Shown here: piece after piece, positions 22,622-34,453 of the stretch
Position numbering within the stretch: position 1 is the first letter of the stretch
Layout of the letters: every line of letters starts with the position of its first letter
Assembly: GCF_016808335.1 (NCBI RefSeq)
Contig: NC_053153.1
Location: 19,107,033-19,171,032 of the forward strand
Origin: Panicum virgatum
Taxonomy: Eukaryota > Streptophyta > Magnoliopsida > Poales > Poaceae
Reading direction: 5' to 3'
Length of the DNA: 64,000 nt
The notes under the pieces: generated by a model
Told to the model about the DNA's origin: nothing
What the model saw: only the letters and a program-made list of their open reading frames with translations
Databases searched by the model: none
Program-made: the position numbers and the translations under genes

Positions 22622-23202
22622 CAGGGTTTACGTTACCCACCGGTCCGGCCAAACCGGCGGGGTCCGGTACTGGTATACCGGATCGGTTTGGTCGGAAACC
22701 GGTCCAAACCGATCGAAGTCAAATTTGAATTTAAAATTCTCTGTGCAAATGGTTTGTACCGGTATACCGGCCGGTTTGACCGCTTTACCAGTCGGTTTGA
22801 CTGGTAACTCGCCAAATTCAATTTTTTTTGTTTAAATTCAAATGCCCACAAAGTATACTAAACGAATGTTTGTATAACATATTTAGCCTAAATGAACCCT
22901 CTTTTGTACTACTTTTACATTGTATTTGTATATTTTTGTATGCACGTTTTTTTTTTGTTTAACTTCAAATCCCCGCAAACTATACTAAATAAACGAATTT
23001 TTGAGAAAATTTGACACCATTAAATTCGTCGCACCTTGAAGTATTTTTAGAAATTTTTTTAGAAATTTTTCATTTTTTTGAATTAAAATTTAAATTTTGA
23101 ATTTGGGCCGGTTTGATACCGGCCCAAACCGGAACCGACCTGGACCGGTTTGACCGGTAACCGGTCAAATTGGACCGGTTCCCAATGATTTTGTGAACCC
23201 TG
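22622..23202. mobile_element. Non-autonomous hAT element with perfect 8-bp TSD
   Basis: The 581-bp element starts CAGGGTTTACG and ends CGTGAACCCTG-like (CAGGGTTCACA on the other strand). It is flanked by a perfect 8-bp duplication TGCAAGAG (22614-22621 and 23203-23210). No transposase is visible. The two sub-terminal regions are packed with CCGGT words, including GGACCGGTTTGACCGG, and the middle is AT-rich. Confidence 0.92.
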
Positions 23203-23235
23203 TGCAAGAGAGGGTGTATGCAGTCGGATGCATAC

Positions 23236-23567
23236 GGGTTTGTTTAGATTTTTTGGCGTAATTTTTTGAAAGAGAATCTTATTATTTATGAGTATTAAAT
23301 AAAATCTATATACAAAACTTTTTGCATGAATAAGTTGTAAATCGCGAGACGAATCTAATGATGTTAATTAATTTATAATTAACGGATAGTTACTATAGCA
23401 TCACTGTTGCAAATCATAGATTAAGTTGGCTCATTATATTCATCTCCTGATTTACGATCCATTCGTGAAAAAAATTTTACAAATAGATTTATTTAGTATT
23501 CCATACATATGTCCAAATATTTGATGTGATATTTTTTAGTGTAAAATTTTAGAATCTAAACAAAACC
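23236..23567. mobile_element. GTTTAG-type MITE
   Basis: 332 bp. Ends are GGGTTTGTTTAGAT and, on the other strand, GGTTTTGTTTAGAT. Flanking trinucleotides TAC and TAA differ at one base. Internal CGCGAGACGAATCTAATG and its inverse match the family. Confidence 0.75.
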
Positions 23568-23750
23568 TAAAGCCAATCAATCAGACCGCATGTGCACCTC
23601 GGGGGGTGCTGCGTGAGCCTCCTTCTGGCATGCCACCATCTACTCCTGTCACGCGCGCTTGGGTCCCGCGCAAGCAGCGCCTGGCGGCCGCCGTAGCTGG
23701 GGTAAACAGCTAGGGTAAACGGGGAAGGGGAGAGCTTTTAGATAAAATTC

Positions 23751-25361
23751 TGTGGGACCGAAGCCGGCGATCAGAGGGGGTGAATGGGAGCCGATTAAAA
23801 TTTTTTCCGAAATTCAAACCGTCGGACTATATCCCGAAAATCACCCAAGCCCTCAAGCATTCTGGCCAAAGTTTGGGATAGCTCTTGAAAAGCTAAACCA
23901 ACACAAAAGGACTCGAACGAACGAGTGAAATCCCAAAGTAATTCGGAAGCGATTCGGGAAAACAGCTGATCTGAACAGCCAGGACCGGTCTGACCGGTGC
24001 GATGGACCGGTCTGACCGGTCATGTCTGTTCAAAAATGAGCAAACCGGTCTGACCGATTTGTCCTACCGGTCTGACCGGTAGCACCCAGAAAACCCCCGA
24101 GAAAATGGATTCAAACGGTGAATCTTGAGCAAACGACCACGAAAAGCGGTGAAACTTGGGGGATTGCTTCGCCCCTACCCCGTGAACATATCCCCAAAAG
24201 ATCTCGGCCTAAATATCAACGAATCTAGAGAATTATGGGGGAGATCAAAAGGGATCGGGGTTTTCTCAAATACTTGAAAACTTCAATTCTGAAGAGCTCA
24301 TGATTCCAGAGGGATTGACACGAAACTAGAAGCACAGGAATCACTCCAAAGAACCCTACGAACCGTCGCAATCAAGTGCATCAAAACCAAAACGAAAATC
24401 CATCACAAAAAGCACAAGAGGGACGGGATTGGTTTGATTCAAAAGCCCAGAGGGCACAAGGAGGATAGGGCCTCCTTTCCTAATCAAATCAAATACAAAC
24501 TCTCACAAATCCATGGACAAATCTACTCTAAAGAGAGAAATAGGGGGAGGAGAACACAGGTGCGGTGGCCTGGAGAAACAGAGTCCACGAACAGATTACA
24601 AAAGCCGCCATTAACCAAACACAAGTGAAGGGGTATTTATACCCGCGGGACCGGTCAGACCGGTTGGTTAGACCGGTCAAACCGGTGCCAGGGACCGGTC
24701 AGACCGGTTGGCCTGCAGCACCCCCTGTACAACGATCTCATCCGACGGCCGAGGTTCTTTCTTCGAAACGAAGTCTTCTCCGCGATGCCGCCGTCTTGAT
24801 GAAGATCCAGTCCGCGGTTTTGGAGGGTCCGCGAAACCCGGGTAGGTGGCCGGTTTTGAGAAAACCGCCAAAATCTCACGCGCGGGAAGATTCCCGCCTC
24901 TGCGCCGTGGCCCTAGACGCCGTTCCTGCCTCGGCCTTCTGACGGCCCTAGATGCCGCCTGACGCCCGTCACCTCCTCGCCCGCAGCGAGGCCCTAGACG
25001 CCGTCGACGCCCGTCGCCTCCGTCAGTCCCGAGACCGACGCCCGTGCCTCCACGACTTGGCGTCTTCAACCGCCGTCCGCCTCCTTGGTTTTGTGGCGCA
25101 AACCAAGAAACCCGCCTTCCGTCGCCGCTTGCGCCCTCGATCCAGGACTGGACGCCACAGCTGCCGCCCGGTCCGAGCTCCGGTCCTGGCTGCCCTTCAC
25201 CGCCGTCCACCGCACAGTCCATCGGCCACAGCACCTCCACGGCAGCTCCCCGTCGACACTCGACGCCCGTGTACCTGCAATCCAAAGACCAAGCGCACGA
25301 TCACACCGCACGGTTGACAATTCACTCATCACAAGCAGGATAGAGTACTCAATATTCCTCA
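23751..25361 (-). repeat. 3' LTR of the Sirevirus
   Basis: It has clusters of ACCGGTCTGACCGGT near 23984-24085 and inverted ACCGGTCAGACCGGT near 24650-24710. The GC-rich part at 24700-25300 is open on both strands but belongs to the LTR and is repeated at 33790-34390. Confidence 0.94.
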
Positions 25362-25860
25362 ATCTCCCCCTTGATGAGTGCATTGTCAACACACCACCTA
25401 AAACCAAAGAAGTGATAAAAAGAGAAGTAAGAAAGTGAAGAACTCAAGCAAGTGACACAAAGCTCAGAAAGGCAAGAACAGTCACTTACTCAAGCACAGA
25501 TCGATCCCCTAAGACAAGGGCAACGGCTCGACGCAATCGATCAAAAGTCAAAACATGACTCCTCAAAGACAGAGGTAACGCTCGACGCAGTCATGCAAGC
25601 AGCAGAGGGAAAATGAGAAAACCAGGAGCCAAAACCAAAGCAGAAACTCCCCAAGCAAAGTTTTTCCCTCTCACAAGTGCAACTCTCCCAAAATGATGCT
25701 CTCTCAAAGCCCTGTGCACAACAAGTTTTTCAAAAATCAAACAAGTCTCCCCCTTGTTCGATCACTTCTCTCAAAATTCTCCCCCTTATTGGCACATGCA
25801 CACATCAAGCCTAAAAAGACCTAAAGCTCCCCCTGAAGCAAAAACTCCCCCTGAACAGAT
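25361..25860 (-). promoter_or_regulatory. Multiple polypurine tracts upstream of the Sirevirus 3' LTR
   Basis: On the minus strand AAGGGGGAGAT directly abuts the LTR (25361-25372). Further AAGGGGGAGA or CAGGGGGAG copies lie near 25745-25755, 25778-25788, 25826-25835 and 25845-25854. Repeated polypurine tracts are described as a Sirevirus trait. Confidence 0.8.
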
Positions 25861-26755
25861 ACTATGCCATGAATGCAATGCAGAATGTGTAAGTGAAAGC
25901 ATTCAGGGATACAAAGATATGAGCAACATCTAGTCTCAAGCACGTGTGCATCCATAAACCAGACCTTCATCTAACTCAACTGGGTATATCAAATCAGTCT
26001 AGAGCTAGGCAAGTTCAGTTTAGGAGAAATAAAAGCATCACCCATGATCTAGCACTAACAAGTAGGGAATGGAAAGCAGTGCTACTCAAACTCATACAGG
26101 TGAGCCAAAACAAGTTGCCAACATTCATTTTTCAATCAAATTTATCTCAAGCAATTCTTAATTCCAGGGGTTGAAAGCTTGTCATGCTTTACTTAGCAAC
26201 GAGGCCAAGCCTATGCCAAAAGACAATCAGAAGTTTAAAGCACTCGTTTCAGTCATGCACAACCTTGTCCGGGTTCTCACAAGTGCAAAGTGAGCCATCC
26301 CGAAAGCTCGATCAGTGCGACAAGCAATCCCACCTGGATCTTTTCAATCCATTTCAAGAACAGTTCAAGCAATTTTATCAGAGTTAGATCATTTCAAGTG
26401 TGAATTGCTGAACAGAAGACTATACTAGCATGAATAAGATAGCAAAGCACATCAACACGCCCTAACATGCTAGTAGCCAAAGCAGGGTGATCATGTTTTC
26501 AGATTTTCAAAACAAAATAGCTTAACTCAGATATTGTCACATACACAATGGAGCAAGCTATACATGATCAAGTTTATCAACTCACACTAGCAGACACTAG
26601 AAGATCATAGCAATGTATTCAAGAATGCTAGTGCAAGTGAGACAATGCAAAATGCAAACAGGTACAATGCATATGCACAATGCAACTACCAAACCTACAA
26701 AGCGAAGAGATGCAAAACAAAGACCTACTAAACTAACCAAAACAAAAGTCAGCGA

Positions 26756-29700
26756 TCAAAAGGGGTAGCAAACCCCAAGCTCCCCTCGCAAGCGAGCAAA
26801 GGTGTCCTGCTCTAGCGGTTTGGTGAGGATATCTGTGGTTTGCCTCTCTGAAGGGACATGGATCAGGTCTATGTGTCCTCTCTCATAGTTATCTCGCAGG
26901 AAGTGGAACCGGATATCTATGTGTTTGGTTCTGGAGTGTAGGACATGGTTCTTTGCAATGCTAATGGCTGACATGTTGTCTACAAAGATGGGAACCCTAC
27001 CAAAACTCAAACCATAATCCTGCAAGGTTTGTTTCATCCAAAGTATCTGGGAGCAGCAGCTAGCAGCGGCAACATACTCGGCTTCTGTGGAAGAAAGCGC
27101 TACGCTAGCCTGCTTGCGAGAGGACCAAGACACCAAAGATGTACCGAGAAATTGACAAGTGCCGGATATCGACTTGCGATCCAACCGATACCCACCGAAA
27201 TCAGCATCAGAAAAGCCCACCAAAACCAGAGAAGAATCCGCAGAATACCAAAGACCAAATTCAGGGGTGAATTTCAGATACCTGAAGATGCGTTTCACCA
27301 CCTGCCTGTGGGAGGTGCGCGGAGAAGCCTGGTAGCGCGCACAAAGGCAGACGCCGAACTGGATGTCCGGTCGCGTCGCCGTCAAGTACAGGAGCGAGCC
27401 GATCATGCTCATGTACTCCTTCTGGTCCACCGCCTCACCGTCCAAGTCCTCATCAAGCGCCGTAGATGTGCTGATCGGAGTCGGCTGAGGAGACAAGTCA
27501 CTCATGTCGAACTTCCGCAGCAAGTCTCTAGTGTACTTGGATTGATGGACAAAAGTGCCCTGAGGAGTTTGCTTGATCTGCAGCCCGAGGAAGAACTGCA
27601 ACTCACCCATCATGCTCATCTCGAACTCCCTGGACATCTGCTCAGAAAACTTGGACACAAGAGCGTGAGAAGAGCCACCAAAGATAATATCATCCACGTA
27701 TATCTGAACTAAAAGAAAATCAGTGCCGGATCGCATGAGGAACAAAGTTTTATCAACACATCCCATTTTAAAGCCCTGAGCCAGCAAAAAGGTTTTCAAT
27801 CTATCATACCAAGCTCTAGGTGCCTGTTTCAAACCGTAAAGAGCTTTCTAAAGTTTATAAACACGGTTTGGAAATTTAGGATTTTCGAAACCAGGGGGTT
27901 GCTTCACATAAACCTCTTCTTCGATAAAACCATTCAAGAAGGTAAATTTAACATCCATTTGGAAAACCTTAAAACCCTTGGAAGCAGCAAATGCAAGAAA
28001 GATTCAAATAGCCTCCAAACGAGCAACAGGAGCAAAGGTTTCCTCAAAATCAGTACCCTCTTTTTGGCAAAACCCCTAGGCAACAAGACGAGCCTTGTTT
28101 CGAACAACCAAACCATCCTCACCCTGCTTGTTTTTGAAAACCCACTTCATTCAGATGGGATTACAAGCAGGTGGAGGCTCGACTAAGACCCAAACTTGAT
28201 TTCTTTCAAAATTTTCAAGTTCCTCATGCATGGCATTGACCCAATTAGAATCAGAAAGAGTGTGTCCAATATCTTTGGGCTCAAAAGAGGCAACAAACGC
28301 TGAATGAGCAAAGCCAGCGATACTTGTTACCTTGGACCTGGTGACTCGCTCGTTGAGATCACCTAGCATCTGTTGAGGTGGATGGCGACGCTGAATGTGT
28401 CGCGGTGCTTCCCGTGTCGAAGTCGCCTCCTCCTCAACCAAAGCTGGTGTCTCCTCAGGTGCAGCTGGTGTAGCCTGAGTCACCTCCTCGAACAGCCCCC
28501 GGGAAGTAGACGTAGTCGGGTCGGGGCCGTCGTCATCGTCCGAGCTCGTAGCAGAGATAGCTGGGTCCACAGCACGCGTGGTAGCCTCAGCCTCGCCATC
28601 TGCAGCTTCTTCCTCCTCATCTTCAAAGATGGAGGTGTCGAGCTCATCATCTCCTGCAACTTCAAAGACAGAAGAATTGCACGGTGCAGTCTCGTCGAAA
28701 GTGACTTCACAAGTCTCTCTGACGATGTTAGTATCAATAATCAGTACACGGTACGCTCTAGAGTGAGAAGCATATCCGAGAAAAATACCGTCAGACGAGC
28801 GAGACTCAAACTTATCAAGATTTCCATCTTTCAGCACAAAACACCGGCAACCGAAAACTTTGAGATGGTCAACACGGGGCTGGCGTCCAAACCGCAACTC
28901 ATAAGACGTCCTGTGCATGAAAGCACGCAAGAAAATGCGGTTGGACACGTAACAAGCGGTGTTAACCGCCTCAGCCCAGTATTTGCGAGGAGTCCTATGC
29001 TCATCGAGCATCGTCCTCGCCATCTCAACCAGCGTCCGATTCTTCCGCTCTACAACTCCATTCTGCTGTGGAGTGTAGGGAGAAGAATACTGGTGTTCAA
29101 GACCTTGATCACTGCAAAAGACATCAAAACGAGCGTTTTTAAATTCTGTGCCATTGTCAGAGCGGATCGCTCGCATGGCCTGGGGTAGCTCGTTTTTCAA
29201 TCTCAAGGTCAAGTCTCGAACAAACTCGAAAGCCTCATCCTTGGTTCTCATGAAAAGACCCAAGAATAGCGAGAAAAGTCGTCCACAATCACAAGCACGT
29301 ACCACTTCCCACCAACAGACATCACCCTGGAAGGACCAACAGTATCCATGTGTAGCAACTCTCCAGGGTGAGAGGTCATCACCTGATTAACAGGCGGATG
29401 TGAAGCGGCAATCATCTTACCGTGACGACAAGGATGGCAAACAAGGTTCTTCTCAAACTTCAATTTGGGCAATCCTCGGATCAGACCAAGTGAGCTCAGT
29501 CTCGACAACAAATCAAAGCTCAAATGTCCTAGTCTCCTATGCCACTTCCATAAATCTGAAGAAGGACCAGCCATCAAGCAATGAGAAGGGCCAAAAGGAG
29601 TTCCAGAGAAGTCAACCAAGAAAACTCGATCACGAGGTGTAATCCGGCAAACCAAATCTCCCCTGGAATCCAAAACACGCGAACAGCCCTCCTTGAAGCG

Positions 29701-30030
29701 AACCTCAAACCCCTCATCAAGAAGTTGCGAAACAGAGAGCAAATTAAAACCAAGATTCGAAACCAAAGCAACTTCTCTCAGGGTAAAGCGATCAGAAACT
29801 CGAACAACGCCAAGTCCACGTACCTTTCCTCTTCCATTATCCCCGAACACAATATACTCCTTTGAGCGCATCGGGGTGAGGCTGGAGAACCATTTATCAT
29901 TTCCGGTCATATGGCGCGAACAACCGGATTCCATGATCCACCTGTACTCCAAGCCTCCGACCTGCACATCAGTAGTGAGACAAAGGGTGAGCAAATGTCT
30001 CAACACTGGGGTTAGCAAAGTGAGAAACAA
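26756..30030 (-). pseudogene. Sirevirus pol: protease, integrase, RT, RNase H with stops
   Basis: Open segments are 30030-29248 (protease, GAG-pre-integrase, start of integrase), 29305-28151 (integrase DDE core RSDNGTEF and PQQNGVVERKN, then the linker) and 27832-26756 (RT with YVDD as IYVDDIIFG, and RNase H with SSTEAEYVAAA). The protease motif reads WIMESGCSRHMTG, so the catalytic Asp of D-S-G is Glu. Between 28150 and 27833 the RT frame continues but is cut by four stops, in the contexts NPI-stop-MKW, RLVA-stop-GF, LEAI-stop-IF and YKL-stop-KALYG. Three of them fit CAG-to-TAG or CGA-to-TGA changes. The element cannot make a functional polyprotein. Confidence 0.9.
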
Positions 30031-30163
30031 ACCAGTGTCGAGCCATTTGCTCTACAGAAGGGTTAGCAAAACCAAACAAAGCGTATCCCTCGTCCCGTCT
30101 ACCGTGTGACTGACGAACACCACCGCGAGGAAAGCGTGGAGCCTCAAAACCTCCTCCAAAGTC

Positions 30164-32758
30164 TCAGTCTCGTGGTCCATAGCCGTACTGAAAACGACCA
30201 GGAGCACGGCCAGCAAAGCGACCACCTGCTGGAGCACGGTAACCACCACCGTCTCCCTGACCTCCACCTACACGGCGCGCCCTAGCATCTCGCCTATCAC
30301 AACGCCGAGAAGGATCATGCACCCGAGCAGAGTACATGTCCGTGTTCAGTCTCTCCTGCTCTCTCCTCACAGCCCGCTTCCTCCTGAAGCAAAACTCCTC
30401 CAGGTGACCTTCCCTGTCACAGAACTCGCAGTGGTACCTCACCTATCGCTTGGGAGGTGGAGGCCTAGCCTGCGGACGGGGAGGAGCAGCCCTCTTCTTC
30501 TGGGCAACCTGGGCTGTGGCAGCAGGGAGCGTGTCGAGGGAGTTCCTCAGCTCATTGGGCTTTGGAACCCAAACCTGCTTCTGCGGAGGTGCTTTCGGTG
30601 GTTCTTTAAGCACACCATCCGCGGGGTCAACAAGCGAAGGCTGCGTACTCGTGCTAGCAGTGTTTCCAGCAGCCTTGCCAATCTTACCATACAACCTGTC
30701 AAAGTCTGACTTCGTGTATGTGTAACCGACCCCAAACCCATCACCACGCTTGAACTGCTTAATCATCATACCCAACTGCGGCTCACTGCTAGAAACCCAA
30801 CTCAGAATCGCCCTAAGATAGGTATTTTCATTCTCCAAGTTGGCTTTCTCTACCGCAATACTATCCATAACAGCAATCAAACCAGGGCAAACAGAGCAGT
30901 CAATAGGTGGGCTAGACTCTATGACCTTAGTCTTTCCAAAAAACTTGATCAAAGTGTTCTTCTCCTCTAGCTCCGACCTAAGCGTGGGACAAAGCTTACA
31001 AGCACCAAGCAAAACTGGCCTAGACTTCATCTCCTCTAGCTCGCACACAACAGTAGCAAACTTGGACTGCAAAGAAGCTAGATCAGACTTGAAAATAGGA
31101 CACTCATCGCATTCAAGCACATCACTAACAAAGGGAGCGTCCTTGACAAGTTCAAGCTCATGCTTGGCCTTGGCTAGCTCGTGAGACATGTCAGAAAGCG
31201 AAATCTTAGCAACATCTAGGTTCGCGACGTTCTCATCATGCTTGGCACGGAGAGCAACAAGATCATTCATGTGAGATATGCAGCCAGCGCACTCATCCTC
31301 ACTAGACTTCTCCCTAGCACAAGCTAGCTCAACCCTAAGCTTTCTACGCTCTCTAGCTGCTTCCTTAAGCAGCCTCTTCTGGTTGTCGAGAGCGGCGTAC
31401 AACTCCCTATCCTCTGTATCAAGCAGGTCGATTGTGGAGTTTACCTCTGAATCGCTCTCGGATCCAGGAGAAGAGCCGGAGTGCGTCAGTGTAGCATGAC
31501 CACCTGAAGACGCACGAGCACCATCGGCTTCGCCCGCCATGGTGCAGAAGCTCTTGCGCCGACCGGCCGCCAAGCAAAGGCCGATGAAGCCGGTGGCTTC
31601 CTTGTCCCGCTTCTTCTTCTTCTTGTCGTCGTCGTCGGAGGTCGGTGAAGAAGAGCGGTCGGTGTCGGAGCTCTTGTCGAGGTCGCTGAGCTGCGCCAGG
31701 AAGGCCTTCTCCCACTTCTTGGCCTTGTACTGGAAGCGCTTCTTGAGCGACTCCTTGTCGAAGCGTCCTCCCCGGTCACGACTGCGGTGCTTGTGGCGCC
31801 GACGCTCCTTGTTGGAGCCTCCCTCGTCGCGGTCGCGGTGGCGGTAGTAGTCGAAGGAGTTGTTCTGGCTACCGCCGGACTTCTTGGGGCAATCGGCGAT
31901 GAAGTGGTTCAGATCGCCGCAGTTGTAGCACCCGAGGTTCTTCTTCCTCTGCCTGTTGTGGTAGACGCGCTGGAACTTGCTGATGAGGAGGCACAAGTCG
32001 TCGTCGCCCAGCGTCTCCAGCTGCTCATCTGAAACAGAAGGCAAAGAGGCAAGAGAAAAGCCAAGAGCAGAGTTAGCGTTAGAGCTCGATCCACCTGGGC
32101 CAGTCACAAGAGTGACGCTCTTGGAAGGAGGGGCACCATTAAACTTGGCTCGTGTCTGGTTATCCACCTCCGTGGCCTTGAGCTTGCTAAAAAGCTCGTT
32201 CACCATTAGAGTCTCATAGCCAGCAGACTCAATGATGGTGTTCACCTTGAGATCCCACACAGAGCGATCAAGTGCGTAAAGCAACTTGAGGGCCTTCTCG
32301 TGCTCTGTGTACTCAAGGGCACCAGCAGAACTGTTCGCATTGACCTTGTTCACAATCGACTGAAAACGACTGAACATCAGGTCAATGCTCTCACCCGGCT
32401 CCTGTGTGAAGTTCTCGTACTCACGCCGGTGAGTCTCGAACAGTCTGGCCTTCACCTGAGGTGTACTCTCGTGGTAGTTCTCAAGGCACGTCCAAATCTT
32501 GTGGGCTTCCTGAAAACCCTGGACGCGTGAGAACTCCGCACGAGAAACGCCAGCGAACAAGGCATTGACAGCCTTGGCGTTAGCCTCGTGCTGGGTCACC
32601 TGAAGAGGCGTGGTCCGAACAGCCAGCACCTCGTAAAGCTGGTTCTTGGTAATTTCCCAGACCTCGGCTCCCATGCTCTGCAGGAAGGCTCTCATGCGAA
32701 CCTTCCAGTAGGCATAGTCATCGCCGGAAAACACCGGGATCTTACCAAGACTCGCCAT
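30164..32758 (-). pseudogene. Sirevirus gag with coiled coils and internal TAG
   Basis: Starts MASLGKIPVFSGDDYAYWK at 32758. A UBN2-type gag is followed by a CCHC knuckle CYNCGDLNHFIADC, a basic/Ser-Asp region, then a long heptad-rich stretch with several CxxC pairs (for example ECDECPIF, CKLCPTL). After PPPPKR a TAG at 30443-30445 interrupts the frame, which continues as VRYHCEFCDREGHLEEFC (a second zinc-finger-like motif) to about 30164, where CGA appears as TGA. Extended coiled-coil gag is typical of Sireviruses. Confidence 0.85.
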
Positions 32759-32808
32759 GGTCGCCGAGTGGTTTTCGAACCGGTTAAGGTATTGAAAACC
32801 TCAACCGA

Positions 32809-32820
32809 GCTCTGATACCA
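32809..32820 (-). other. Primer-binding site of the Sirevirus
   Basis: TGGTATCAGAGC on the minus strand, two bases after the 5' LTR, is a perfect match to the plant initiator tRNA-Met 3' end. Confidence 0.9.
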
Positions 32821-32822
32821 AT

Positions 32823-34448
32823 TGTGGGACCGAAACCGGCGACCAGAGGGGGGGTGAATGGGAGCCGATCAAAATTTCTTCCGAAATTCAAACCGTCGGC
32901 CTATATCCCGAAAATCACCCAAGCCCTCAAGTGTTCTGGCCAAAGTTTGGGATAGCTATTGAAAAGCTAAACAACACAAAAGGCCTCGAACGAACGAGTG
33001 AAATCCCAAAGTAATTCGGAAGCGATTCGGGAAAACAACTGATCTGAACAGCCAGGACCGGTCTGACCGGTGCGATGGACCGGTCTGACCGGTCGTGTCT
33101 GTTCAAAAATGAGCAGACCGGTCTGACCGGTTTGTGCTACCGGTCTGATCGGTAGCACCCAGAAAACCCCCGAGAAAATGGATTCAAACGGTGAATCTTG
33201 AGCAAACGACCACGAAAAGCAGTGAAACTTGGGGGATTGCTTCGCCCCTACCCCGTGAACATATCCCCAAAAGATCTCGGCCTAAATATCAACGAATCTA
33301 GAGAATTATGGGGGAGATCAAAAGGGATTGGGGTTTTCTCAAATACTCGAAAACTTCAATTCTGAAGAGCTCATGATTCCAGAGGGATTGACACGAAACT
33401 AGAAGCACAGGAATCACTCCAAAGAACCCTACGAACCGTCGCAATCAAGTGCATCAAACCCAAAACGAAAATCCATCACAAAAAGCACAAGAGGGACGGG
33501 ATTGGTTTGATTCAAAAGCCCAGAGGGCACAAGGAGGATAGGGCCTCCTTTCCCAATCAAATCCAATACAAACTCTCACAAATCCATGGACAAATCTACT
33601 CTAAAAAGAGAAACAGGGGGAGGAGAACACAGGGGCGGCGGCCTGGAGAAACAGAGAGTCCACGAACAGATTACAAAAGCCGCCATTAACCTAACACAAG
33701 TGAATACCCGTGGGACCGGTCAGACCGGTACGCTGGACCGGTCAGACCGGTTGGTTAGACCGGTCAAACCGGTGCCAGGGACCGGTCAGACCGGTTGGCC
33801 TGCAGCACCCCCTGTACAACGATCTCATCCGACGGCCGAGGTTCTTTCTTCGAAACGAAGTCTTCTCCGCGATGCCGCCGTCTTGATGAAGATCTAGTCC
33901 GCGGTTTTGGAGGGTCCGCGAAACCCGGGTAGGTGGCCGGTTTTGAGAAAACCGCCAAAACCTCACGCGCGGGAAGATTCCCGCCTCCGCGACGTGGCCC
34001 TAGACGCCGTTCCCGCCTCGGCCTTCTGACGGCCCTAGATGCCGCCCGACGCCCGTCACCTCCTCGCCCGCAGCGAGGCCCTAGACGCCGTCGACGCCCG
34101 TCGCCTCCATCAGTCCCGAGACCGACGCCCGTGCCTCCACGACTTGGCGTCTTCAACCGCCGTCCGCCTCCTTGGTTTTGTGGCGCAAACCAAGAAACCC
34201 GCCTTCCGTCGCCGCTTGCGCCCTCGATCCAGGAGTGGACGCCACAGCTGTCTCCCGGTCCGAGCTCCGGTCCTGGCTACCCTTCACCGCCGTCCACCGC
34301 ACGGTCCATCGGCCACAGCACCTCCACGGCAGCTCCCCGTCGACACTCGACGCTCGTGTACCTGCAATCCAAAGACCAAGCGCACGATCACACCGCACGG
34401 TTGACAATTCACTCATCACAAGCAGGATAGAGTACTCAATATTCCTCA
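32823..34448 (-). repeat. 5' LTR of the Sirevirus
   Basis: Partner of 23751-25361 with scattered substitutions and a small indel near 33705-33740, where one extra ACCGGTCAGACCGGT copy is present. It is preceded on the plus strand by the primer-binding site at 32809-32820. Confidence 0.94.
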
Positions 34449-34453
34449 GATTC

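Larger units (their letters stand above)
23751..34448 (-). mobile_element. Full-length Sirevirus (Ty1/copia) retrotransposon, degraded
   Basis: The element is 10,698 bp. LTRs lie at 23751-25361 (1,611 bp) and 32823-34448 (1,626 bp), each TG...CA. Flanking pentamers AATTC and GATTC agree at four of five positions. On the minus strand the order is 5' LTR, primer-binding site, a large gag with coiled coils, protease, integrase, RT, RNase H and a long 3' non-coding region. Sirevirus hallmarks are the near-palindrome arrays in the LTRs, several polypurine tracts before the 3' LTR, and the length near 10 kb. Coding regions carry several stop codons. LTR differences are more numerous than in the copia element at 10669-15781, so this is the older insertion. 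Confidence 0.93.

Noticed and set aside
23984..24085. CRISPR-like regularly spaced repeats
   Set aside because: Spacing is irregular, the repeats are near-palindromes inside a retrotransposon LTR, and the genome is a plant.
24677..25285. 202-codon minus-strand frame in the Sirevirus 3' LTR
   Set aside because: Repeated with changes in the other LTR; GC-rich LTR sequence, no domain.
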